A program made the position numbers and the translations under genes. A stretch of DNA of 64,000 bases, taken from NCBI GenBank assembly GCA_018398805.1, contig JAGFBZ010000699.1, forward strand, positions 1-64,000, in the 5' to 3' direction. Source of the DNA: Hirundichthys speculiger (Eukaryota; Chordata; Actinopteri; Beloniformes; Exocoetidae). The stretch's first letter is position 1; each line of letters begins with the position of its first letter. The notes below the pieces were generated by a model that was not told where the DNA came from, made no database searches, and saw only the letters and a list, made by a program, of their open reading frames with translations. Shown one piece after another: positions 46,001 to 58,000 of this stretch.

Positions 46001-49000
46001 TTTTCCTGAATCATAGTCAAACGCCAGAGATCCGGCACGGTGCTGTCCTCCATCCTCTCTGTCCTCCATCCTCTCTGGCCTCCATCCTCCTATCCTCTCT
46101 GTCCTCCATCCATCCTCTCTCCTCCATCCTCTCTCCTCTCCTCTCTGTCCTCCATCCCTCTCTCCTCTCCTCTCTGTCCTCCATCCTCTCTGGTCCTCCA
46201 TCCTCTCTCTGTCCTCCATCCTCGTCTCTGTCCTCCATCCTCTCTGTCCATCCTCTCCTCTCCCTCTGTCCTCCAGAATCCCTCCCTCTGTCCTCCATCT
46301 CTCTGTCCTGCATCCTCTCTGGTCTCTCCCTCTTCAATCTGTCCTCCATCATCCTCTTCTCTCTGTCGGCTCCTCCCATCCTCTCTGTCCTCCATCCCTC
46401 TCTGTCCTCCATCCTCCTCCCCTCCCCCTCCTCCTCCCTCTGTCCTCCATCCTCTCTCCTCCTCCATCATCTCTCTGTCCTCCATCCTCTCTTCTTCTTT
46501 TTTCTCCAGCTGGTCTCATCAGGAAGGGTCCCCCAATGATCAAGTCCCTTTCTCTCTTAAAGTGGAGTTGTTTTTGCTTCTGTTTGGCTAAGGTTTTTCT
46601 GTTCCATCCCTCTGTCCTGGAGTTTTTTTTATCCTGCTATTATCCTTAATGTGGATTTAATATTAAAATTTTAGTTAATGATATTTGCTCGAGGGTCATG
46701 ATCTGGGTCTCTGTAAAGCGCTTAGAGACAACTGATATTGTCTCTAGGCGACGACAATTTGTATAGCTATACAAATAAAATTTAATTGAGTTGAATTAAA
46801 TCGTTTGATCCAAAACTCAAGTGTTTTTGTTTTGTTTTGTTTTTTTCTCCTCTTATCTCAAACCTTTGAACGTCTGCCAGATCTAAACTGGAAACAAGAT
46901 TTCGTGTCAAAGTAAGGAGATTTCTCTGCGTGGATGGATCACTTCACTCTTTCACCTAGAATCTGGTGTTTGTTTCTTGTTTTTAGCTGGTGTTTTTTAT
47001 TTTTGTTTTTTTGCAGAGGGCAGATGTTCCAGCTGCAGGAAAGCAGTCACGATGGAGGAAGGGACCAATTTACATATTCAGATGCAGCTGAGCCCTTTTT
47101 TGAATTGAATTGAATTGAATTGAATTAGAATTTTATTTCAAACAAACATGTACATAAAAAAAAATCTAAAACAAAACAGCAAAGAAAAACAAACAAAAAA
47201 AAACAAAAAAAACAAATAGTAACATCTTTATATACACATATGCTTGAAAAAGGAGTAGGAAGAAGTGCATACTTTTTCTAAGTTCCTACCCCTTTATAAC
47301 TCTATAAATTTATAGCATCGCCATTACTATATCTATATAGTAATATATATATATTTATATCCCTATAAATACAGTCCACATAAACCACTAATTAAACACG
47401 CCTATTATAGAAAATACAATAATTATATAAATCTATATAATTATACACTATATAAACTACATAAATACCCCTATAAATATATATATATGCTACATACATA
47501 AAAATATACAACATATATCACATAACTACAACTATCCCTCCCAACATACAATATATACCACATAAATATTCATATAAATATGTAAACATATCTTTAGCAA
47601 GTATAATATACCATTTTCCCCTATTCTTTTATTTATTTATTTATTTTTATTTATTTATTTATTTTATTTTTTTAAATATAAAAAGGATTGCTTTGTGGGA
47701 AGAAATAAACAAATCTCATTTCAATAAAAAGAGATGTCTTTTACGGGTTCAATCACGGCCAGAGGTATAGAAACACACTTACCAGTGAAAGTCAAACTGG
47801 AGACACTGGTGCTGAGAGGCATCACTGGGTTTACAGTCAGTGTGGAGGATGTATTAATAGTTGGACTGTTAACAAGGCTTGCTGTGCTGGCCACCTGAGC
47901 AACAGAACATGGGAGAGGGTTAAATGAGCTTGAATGCCTTTATACGTCCCGTCCGGACCAACTCGGGCTCTCAGACCAGCACAGAAAACCCAGAAGAACT
48001 CAGAAATGAAGACATACATGGCTGCTTTCATCAACAGTGTCAAAGATTACCAAAGGGCTACTCGGGGTAAAGATGGTTTTGATGGGGGCGTTGCCTCCGA
48101 CGCCGTTGCCACTGCTGGGGGGGTTGATCCTCTTCTCTTTCTGGCGGCGGTTGCAGAACCAGACCCGAATTACTTCCTTCTCCATGTTGAGCTGGTCAGC
48201 GATCATGGTAATCTCTTCAGAGGTAGGTTTTTGGTTCTGCTTGAAGAGGGCAAAGAAGCCAGAGATTCCCTGTCAGCACTGAGGAGACTATTCAACCGCC
48301 TCTTCAGCATCTTCTACGGCAGTGGTTCTGAACGGGTCCGGCTTCAGGACCCACTACCACCCTTAATGACAAGCCGTGACCCAAATCAAGGAAAATTTCC
48401 AACTTCTCAAATTTATTGAATGAAAAGATTGTGTAGTTTGAATCGGAGATATTAAAATAGAATATCACAGAACAACACAAAAAAATAAGTTTACTGGTGG
48501 ACCAAAATGCCAAAAACAAAATGATTTCAAGTGGGAAATATTCCCTTTGATGCTCAATTAGCTGCATTTTAATTAAATCCAAAACACTTCACTTTAGTAA
48601 CTTCAGCTTTTTTTAACAGACTCAACATGAACAAACATGAAATAAAAAAGTGAAACCACTGAGCAGTAGTTTCAAAAAGAACTCAAATATGTAGCATTTG
48701 CTGAGTTCCCACTTCCTGAATATATAACAATTTCCTATTAAAACTATCTAGTTACTTATTTAATCATTAATCATAAAGCTGACATAACAATCAGAACATT
48801 TCAGTAACAGCCATTTTTAAGACTCAACAGTGTTTTTATGCACAAACATGAAATAAAACAGTGCATCAACTGAGTAGTAGTTTCAAAAAGAACTCAAATA
48901 TATAGTTTTAGCTGAATAACCACTCACTGACCTTTGTCTTCAAGATAATTAAAAATCCATATCTCATATATTCTTCGTTGTATCTGTGTTTCACCTGCTC

Positions 49001-52000
49001 AGCATATGGAAACAAACTCTGCAGGTCTTCTTCTATGGTGTGAACTGGCGGGTGTCAACTCACGTTACAAGGCATTATCGCCATCTACTGTTGGGGAGTA
49101 TCAATGACACGCTTTTTTTTTTTTTTTTTTTTTTTAAGCACTTTCCTTCCCCAGGCAAAGGCCCACGACCCACTGAAAACGGGTCTGCGACCCACTTTTG
49201 GGTCGCGACCCACCAGTTGAGAACCACTGTTCTACGGGATCGGACTCAACGTCCAAACAAGCGCAACGCAATCATTTCACACGCTTCACTTCTTTCGAAC
49301 CGAAACGCTGAGCAAAAACCTAGGGATGCACGATAATTATCGACCCGATAATTATCGTGACGATAACAGGAAATTATGACGTCATCCCGATAACTCCGAT
49401 AACATATGCAGTGGAGGAAATAAGTGTTTGATCCCCCGCTGGTTTTTTGCAGTTGTCATACTACGAAATAAATGAACAGTCCCAGATTTTTATGGCAGCT
49501 TTATTTTAACAGTTATAGAAAGAATATTGAAAATAAAAATTGAGAAAATTACACGAAATGAAAAATAAAAATTAATTTGCAAGTCATTGAGGAAATTAAG
49601 TATTTGATCCCCGACCAACCTTGACCAGTGTTGGCTCCCACAGACCACTGGCATACTCCTAATCTCACTGAAGTAATTACCTGCATGAGAGACACCTGTT
49701 CCAGATAGTCACCTGTATAAAAAGCCATCTGCCCACAGACTCAGTAATACTCCACCATCTCCACCATCAAGACTAAAGAGCTGTCAAAAGATGTCAGGGA
49801 CAAAGTTGTTGAACTCCACAAGGCTGGAATGGGCTACAAAACCATAAGAAGCTGGATGAGAAGGTGACAACTGATGGTACAATTATTCAGAAGTAGAAGA
49901 AGAACAACATGACTGTTAATCAACCTGGGCTGGGGGCTCCATGGAAGATATCACCTGGTGGGGTCTCAATGATCATGAGAAAGGTTAGAGATCAGCCAGA
50001 ACTACACGGGAGGAGCTGGTTAATGATCTCAAGGCAGCTGGGACCACAGTCACCAAGAAAACTATTGGTGATACACTGAGACGCAATGGTTTAAAATCCT
50101 GCAGTGGTCCAAGGTCCCTCTGCTCCAGAAGGCTCAGGTCCAGGCCCGACTCAGGTTTGATACCGAACATATTAATGACTCAGAAAGAGACTGGGAGAAG
50201 GTGCTGTGGTCAGGTGAGACTAAAACTGAGCCTCAAACTCAACTGGACGTGTTTGGAGGAAGAGAAATGCTGAATATGAGCCCAAAAAACACCATCCCTA
50301 CTGTCAAGCATGGCGGTGGAAGCCTCATGCTTTGGGGGAGTTGCTCTTCTAAGGGGACAGGTGGACTTCACCGCATCGATGGGAAGATGAACGGGGCCAT
50401 GTACCACAGAATCTTGGGTGACAACCTCCTCGCCTCCACAAGGACATTGTAAATGGGTCGTGGATGGTCTTCCAGCATGACAACGACCCAAAACATCCAG
50501 CCAAGTAAACAAAGGAGTGGCTCCATCAGAAGCACATCAAGGTCATGGAATGGCCTCGCCAGTCTCCTGACCTTAATCCTATTAAACATCTATGGAGAGA
50601 GCTGAAGCTGAGAGTTTCCAACACAAGCCTCAAAACCTTCAGGATCTGGAGATGATCGCAGAGAGGAGTGGACGAAAATTACTCCTGATGTGTTCAAACC
50701 TAGTAAGAAACTACAAGAAACGTCTGACAGCTGAGCTGCCAACAAGGGTTTAACCACCAAGTATTAGATCATGTTTTACTAGGGGATCAAATACTTGTTC
50801 CCTCGGAATGATTTGCAAATTAATTTTTAGGTTTTTCATTTATGTAATTTTCTCAATTTTTTTTTCCCCTCAATATTCTTTCTATAACTGTTTTAAAATA
50901 AAGCTGCCATAGTTACTACTGAAAACACCTGTTTTTTCTGACTTATGTTTCTGTTCATTTATTTCTTTAGTATGACAACTGCCAAAATCAGCGGGGGATC
51001 AAATACTTATTTCCTCCACTGTATATTTCTGTCAACACAGCAGTGCCTCGCTCCCTCTGAGCCTTGAATGACCAGCAGTGAATGTTATGTTCAAGTGACG
51101 TTGGCATAATCAGAAAAACGATTACTCAATCAGGAAAATCAAGAATACCCCCTCATGCCAGAAAACAACTCGTTAACTCGGTCATAATTTTGGTAGTTGC
51201 TGACTTTAATTGATATTCACAGTATTCTTCTCACATGTTAGACATACAAAATAGAAAAAATAGATAAGGCTGAAAGAACTACGACTAGCAAATGAGGGAA
51301 CGTGGGAATTTACATTACACCTTGAATGCAGCATTGCAGCACAGTGCGTTGATTTAAAAAAAATAAAAAAATAAAAAAATGGAGGCGACTGCATGGAACT
51401 TTGTTCAAGTTTCAGAAGAAACTGGTTATTTGTGACAAATGCTCCAAGCGAAGGAGGGAAAAATAGCACAAATTTTAATACGTCAAACCTGATCAGCCAC
51501 TAGAGATGCGCGGTTGAACCGCGCACCCGCGGGCGGAGCGGATAATCCGCATATCGGGCGGATGACTCGTCAAAAAATTACTTTAATTAAATTCGGGCGG
51601 GTTGCGGTTGAAGCACTCAAATAATAATAATAAGAAAAAATATTTTACATATTATTAAAAAGGATGGCGGGTCGGTCGGTTTTGAAAACTGGTGAGAAAC
51701 GTTCCTGCAAATGGATAGCGGGCGGATAGAGATTTTAAGAAGCGGTTGCGGGTTAAAATATACGTCATCCGTGCATCTCTATCAGCCACCTGAAACATAA
51801 CCGTCGCTTCCATGGAGTTTTGAAATCGCGCTAACGTGAGCTAACGTTTACTAGCCAACACCAAGTCCCCTCTCCTCTCTATCATCTCTCATCTAAAGCT
51901 TCCATGAGATTACAAAAAAAAACAAAACTACTGAACCTCATTTACTTTAATTAAAGGCATTCATTTGAATGGAATCACAAACCAAAATCCTTTAAACATA

Positions 52001-55000
52001 ATTTTTTGTTACTATGGAGTGCACTTTTTCAGTTTAATCACACAGACAAGTCTAACTTGTGTCAGTACATTATGACCTGTGCATTATTTTTTATTGTCAT
52101 TTATTGTCATTTTTTCAATCAGTAATTCTGATGCATGTATTTCCATCAGTTCAAGGAGCCTTTATTTTTCATATCAGTCAGTAATGAACCTTATTTAAGT
52201 TGATGTGAGATATTAAAATAGGTTTGTTTGATAGCTTTATGAAAATGTTTGAGGCTTACCAATAATTTTTCATTGGAAAAAATAAATATCTGTTCATTTA
52301 AAGAGTCCTGAACTATTTTTGGTTTTGTTCATAGTATTGATGTAATGATCTTAGGTATATATGTGTGTGTTATCGGTTATCGGTAACGGCCTTTCTGAGC
52401 TGAAAGTTCTCGGTATTGGTTTTAAAAAAACCTAATCCCACTGCTGACATAAATACTGTCAGCTGCAGAAATGGGTTTCTCACCTCCAGAAAGCTTTTTT
52501 CTAAGGCCACTCGAATGCTGGTCTCGATACTGGTCCTCTTCTTCCGTCTGCGATTGATCCCCTCTATGCCCATGCCCGGGGAGCCCAGGGCACTGGGGCT
52601 AGACAAGGCCTGGTCAGATGTCAGGTTCTCTGCACAAACAGTACCAACACAAAAGGAAAAGGGAGGTAAAGACAAGGCTCCAACTGTAAAGACACACAAC
52701 CCGCCGTCTGGGGTGGCTGTCGGTTCAACTCTGGGGTTTTTGCATTTGCAGCTCCTTCCCCATCGCTGGTGCATTTTAAACACCATGTCCTACGTAGGGA
52801 TGCGCGCGATTAGTCGTCTAAACGATTAAACGTCCGCTCACTTACTAGTCGGCACCAGAAATAGTAGTCGTTTAAACCAATTTGTGTTTTATTGTTGTAC
52901 AAGGCCGCTTAACTGTCATACAGCCTCCCGCCACTAGTCGGGGCTACAGAGCCGTCAGACAGCAGTTCCCCTCTCCGCGGAAATGCTGGAGTAGACTGGA
53001 GTTTTAAAACGGCACGGTGGGAAGATAGTCTCTCGCTAAACCAGCGCGGTTTGGTACTTTAATCTAGAAAATGAAAACAAGGTAGTAGTGCTGGGCAATA
53101 TGACGATACATATCGTGGGGACGATATAAAAGTGTGTATCGTGCCATTTCTCTTCTATCGTTTCTAACCTAATTTTATCAACTATTACAGCAAATATGTA
53201 ATTAAATAACCTGCAACGATAAATTTGATAGAATCATATCTACTTCTACAAAGTAGCCTTTTATGTTTGCACTTTTATTCATGGTTAATGCCTTAAACAG
53301 AGTTCTCTTCAACCCTGATGTTTACTTTAGACACTTTATATTGGTTTGCAAACTTTGCACTACAAGGTTACAGATTTCAGAAAGTTGAAAAATAATTTGT
53401 GTTTATTTTTTATAGCTGAACTTCAGTTCAAAAATGTGTTTTTCCTCTCAGAAACTGTTGTGCACTTTAAAAAAATGTGAAAGCTACTGTACCTCTGTAC
53501 CTACCTGTTTTTGCTGCACTAAAATGTATGTTTGTGACAGTTCAGCTAAATGTCCTTTCAAAATAAAGTTGAAAAGTAAGCAATGAAATTTTTGTCAAAC
53601 TTTTCAGAGAATAACTGAAAACATACTTTATTATGGTATATCGTGATATATATCGTTATCGTGATATAAAATAGTCCATATCGTGATATATGATTTTTTC
53701 CATATTGCCCAGTACTACAAGGTAGTATGTAGACTGTGTCAGAAACAACTGGCATACAATCACTCGACTGGAGCAATGCGCAACCACATTCAACTCAAGC
53801 ATTTGGATGTTAATCTGCACGAGACGACGGCTGCTGATGCTAGCGGTGCTGATGCTAGCGGTGCTAGCCACACTCAGGCCGATTTGACATCGTTTACCTG
53901 GAGACGTGTTCTCCCGTCCGGTCTGAGAGGATAACGCAGCTCATCACGATAATGACTTCGCAAGATACGCTTCCACTTAACTGTGTGGAAGCTAAAGGCT
54001 TCAGGAAGCTAACGGAATATGTTGAGCCCGAATACACCGTACCGGGACGCAAACTGATAACTTCCAGGCTGGAGCGGATCTTTTTCTTAGACTAGTCGAC
54101 TAGTCTTAATTAAAATTTTCCGTTTAGTCGACAGGGAAATTAGTCGCCAGGAACATCCCTAGTCCTACGAAAGGTACGGTTCAGGGACAAACCTGCATCA
54201 TTGAGCCACTTTTCCAGCAAAGGCTTGAGTTTGCACATGTTTTTAAAGCTCAGATTCAAGGCCTCAAAGCGAGAGATGGTAGTTTGACTGAAGTCGTTTC
54301 CATACAGCTTCCCCATGGCCAGGCCGACGTCCCCCTGTGAGATGGAGGGAAATGGAGACAAAGAATATATGAATAGTATAAATAATTAAAGCTCCTGTCA
54401 CCTCCTGGCTTTGATTAAACCCCAAAAACTAAATTTCTGCTCATCAGAATTAGATATTTATTAATTTTACCATAAAAATAATCCCATCATGCCTCAAAAA
54501 GGCCCAGATGTAACTCTACGCTTTCATCTCATTTAACATGCACAGATGTATGAATATGCAAATGGGCCCCCACCTCCGTGGCCCCACTACCGGCCCGTCG
54601 CTCCTTAACTTCAGCTCTGTTCAGTCAAAATAATCTACCGTCCTCTAACGGCGGTTGTGGAGTATTTGAGCCACACACGCACAAAACAGAGACTGATACC
54701 AAATAGTGCTGGGCACTACAGACTACTTATAGCATCCATACTCATTTATAAGCTTACAATTAGTGTCAATACTGTTAATATTGTTTATATTGTTTTTACA
54801 GACTACTTATAGGCTTTACAATCAGTGTCAATACTGTTAATATTGTTTATATTGTTTTTACAGACTACTTATAGGCTTTACAATTAGTGTCAATACTGTT
54901 TATTGTTTTGCACAGACTACTTATAGGCTTATAATTACTGTTAATACTGTTTTTATTGTATAGACCATTTCTAGGCTTTACAATTACTGTTAATACTGTT

Positions 55001-58000
55001 TATATTGTTTGTACATACTCATACTGTTAACACTGTTAATACTATTGACCACACTCATACTGTTTACACTATTTATACATATCATTCATAGCGCTACAAT
55101 TACTACCCATCATGTTAATACTGTTAGTCTATACATATATATATATATAAATATTTATATCCTGCATAGCACTTCTGGATAGATGCAAACTACATTTCGT
55201 TACCTTGTACTTGTGACAGATGACAATAAAGTTGAATTCTATTCTATTCTATTCTAATATGACGATATATATCGTGGGGATGATATAAAAGTGTGTATCG
55301 TGCCATTTCTCTTCTATCGTTTTTATCGTTTCTAACCTAATTTTATCAATTATTACAGCAAATATGTAATTAAATAACCTGCAACGATAAATTTGATAGA
55401 ATAATATCTACTTCTACAAAGTAGCCTTTTATGTTTGCACTTTTATTCATGGTTAATGCCTTAAACAGAGTTCTCTTCAACCCTGATGTTTACTTTAGAC
55501 ACTTTATATTGGTTTGCAAACTTTGCACTACAAGGTTACAGATTTCAGAAAGTTGAAAAATAATTTGCGTTTATTTTTTATAGCTGAACTTCAGTGCAAA
55601 AATGTGTTTTTCCTCTCAGAAACTGTTGTGCACTTTAAAAAAAAATGTGAAAGCTACTGTACCTCTGTACCTACCTGTTTTTGCTGCACTAAAATGTATG
55701 TTTGTGACAGTTCAGCTAAATGTCCTTTCAAAATAAAGTTGAAAAGTAAGCAATGAAATTTTGGTCAAACTTTTCAGAGAATAACTGAAAACATACTTTA
55801 TTATGGTATATCGTGATATATGATTTTTTTCCATATCGCCCAGCACTAATACCAAATAAGAAGAGTATTTCAGGTGTCACTTTTTAGAACATTAGTCAAG
55901 TAATATAACTTTAAGTTTAATATGCAACAACCTGTTATTTTATGTTTTATGTTATGCTTCGCCCTGGCACTGGCTTCTCATTTTGCTTACGTAGTATGAA
56001 TGTGTTTAAATTTGACTTATAAGCTCTTCACCCCAATTTACATATGGAAATATCCACAGGTGTGCACCGTCAAAAGAAAAGCACGCATTTAAATATCTGC
56101 ACGTGACCCAAACCCGTGGAGATCAAGCCAGTCTTTTCAGCAACGTGCATACCTGCGTGAAGCCCAGTTTGATTCGCCTCTGTTTGAAAGTCTTTGCAAA
56201 CTGCTCCAGCTCCTCCAGGTCACTCGGCTCCTCCAGAGTTGGGGTGTCCAGCCGTTTGGGTGGCGTCTGACTCTGGGGCAGGGACTGAATAGGTGTGGCG
56301 GTTGTTGTTCGTGTTGGAGTTGCAGGCTGGAGAGAGCAGAAGTGATTTTTTTTTTTTTTTTTTTTTTTTTTAAGGTATCAGGTAAATGTGAGGAAAAGTA
56401 TGCAGAGGATAAACAGACTGGGGTTTCGTTTCGTTAGGTTTTTATTTTAACCTGATGCGCCCGACGAGGACGCCGGCGTCCTCATTGTGTAATAATTTTG
56501 TCTAAAAATGACTCATACAGAACGATCACTTCATCTGTCATAGCTGTGTTTGGTATCATTGAACTCTGCAGGAGTCTCCTCTTTGCAAAGATAATACCGT
56601 TATTTCTTCCATCTCTTATATATCTTGCACAAGAGGTGCCCAAAGACATAAAAGCCGAAAGTCGTGAAAGTTGGCACTTACCGGTTTTCGTCGGTAAAAG
56701 TCCCAGAAAACGCGGAGAAACGGTTTGAATCCGGTCCCTGTTTGTTGACAGAGGCTTAGCTTGTCTATAAACAGAAAGATGCTCACTCGAGCGATTTTGG
56801 TTGCTGAGAACAAGCCCTGAACAAGCTGGTTCTTCATGTACGGTTGAATTCTCGTGATCATTTATTGAGATTTAGTGTCAATAAATGTTATTACTTATAA
56901 CTAAAGCACTTTTTTGCAATTCAGTACAATATTAGAAGTGTAAAAATGTTTTGTTTGATTTCCGATCGTAGTTTTTCAAGCAGAGGAATCATCTTCCCGA
57001 AACGAAGATGGCTTCGTTTGAATTTCCGTTGACTCTCTTTGCAATGCATTTGATTGACAGCTACAAGGCGGACCTTAGATTCGTCATGTCCGCCTTTTAG
57101 AGCATAGATCAACCTTTCCAATGACGTATTGCATGTGTAATTCGACTCTATCTGAGCCGTTTTATGCCTGCGCGTAACGGTGCGCCTCCCCAGTCCTGCA
57201 TGTGCGCATTTACGCAGAGCGCTCAGCAGTGCAAGCAGCAAAATAACTCGCGTAAAATAAGATAACTTACTTCACAGTTAAATGGCTAAAAGTAAGTCAA
57301 AAACCCGTTTTAGTGTCCAGGAGGCACTGGAGAAGATTTTTGAGGGCTGTTCAGACAGTGAACATTATTCCTGCCTCCTCCCTGCTTGACCTTCATGCAA
57401 TTGAGCCCTCATAACCTCAAAACCTTAACTGTAACATATATTTTAAAAAGTTTATATGCTCCACATGTAGTCATATATATTTGTAGTCATCAAATATATT
57501 ATGAATTGGTGGTTTTTACACAGTTATGTATGTTAGTATGTGGTTTATGGTAAACCACATAAACCACAAAAACTAGTTATAAATTTAAAAATGGCAAATT
57601 TATGACTATTTTAACTCAAAATGACGAAAAATACCAAAATGTAAAGGAAAAAGTACCATTATTGTCTCAGAATATCATTTTGGTTACCATGTGTTCATTT
57701 GGAGTCTCCAAAGGCCTTTTTGGAGCTGCGCCTAGATTTCTTCTTCTGCTATCTTCTTCAAATTTGAAACACATGTTCAGTTATAGTGTGCCTACAGCCT
57801 CATAGTGTCATTTACTATTTCAGATGAATATTCAGACTATATTCATCCTGAAAGTCATTTTTTTTCAGGCGGAACAAAATTTTAAATTTTTTACTGACTT
57901 CAGAGTTCCATTACTCTGTCTCTGTATCACCTAGAGTGTTCCTGACAGTTTTATAAGAAACTACAGAGTGTCTTCTTTATGGAACACTTTAATGCATCCA

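Larger units (their letters stand above)
43541..47782 (-). other. pou2f1 intron (4.2 kb)
   Basis: Contents: L2-like LINE scrap (43612-43856), hAT remnant (43880-44340), TTAA element (44364-44754), CT-rich minisatellite (46036-46500), retroposon tail (46505-46797) and a reverse-oriented retroposon end (47100-47700). In 44760-46035 I see only a T-run (45597-45622) and otherwise unassigned sequence, including a possible repeat fragment at 45720-45990. Confidence 0.75.
49321..52432. mobile_element. hAT-like element copy C with nested insertions
   Basis: It starts TAGGGATGCACGATAATTAT. Its far end matches, in reverse, the start of copy B (AAAGGCC, GAGCTGAAAGTT and TTTTAAAAAAAC) but loses the last ~15 bases of the terminus. 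It carries a Tc1 element (49409-51021) and a 281-bp hAT-type element (51501-51781). Confidence 0.75.
48237..52483 (-). other. pou2f1 intron within the homeodomain (4.2 kb, ~95% transposon)
   Basis: A hAT-type element (48320-49229) and hAT-like copy C (49321-52432, itself carrying a Tc1 element and a small hAT-type element) leave only about 75, 83 and 51 bp of other sequence. Removing them gives an ancestral intron near 210 bp. Confidence 0.8.
52795..54161 (+). mobile_element. hAT element with BED-finger transposase remnant
   Basis: The flanks GTCCTACG (52787-52794) and GTCCTACG (54162-54169) are an exact 8-bp duplication. The termini are TAGGGATGCGCGC and GGAACATCCCTA. It occupies most of the 1.56-kb pou2f1 intron 52630-54192 and ends 23 bp from the POU-domain exon's 5' splice site. 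A second element (53086-53717) is inserted inside it. Confidence 0.93.
54335..56152 (-). other. pou2f1 intron inside the POU-specific domain (1.8 kb)
   Basis: It holds a hAT-type element with its own insertion (54704-55848). The stretches 54335-54695 and 55857-56152 show no identifiable element. Confidence 0.75.

Noticed and set aside
45994..46591. Leu/Ser/Pro-rich frames (plus) and Glu/Asp/Arg/Gly-rich frames (minus) of 130-180 codons
   Set aside because: All are translations of the CT-rich minisatellite.
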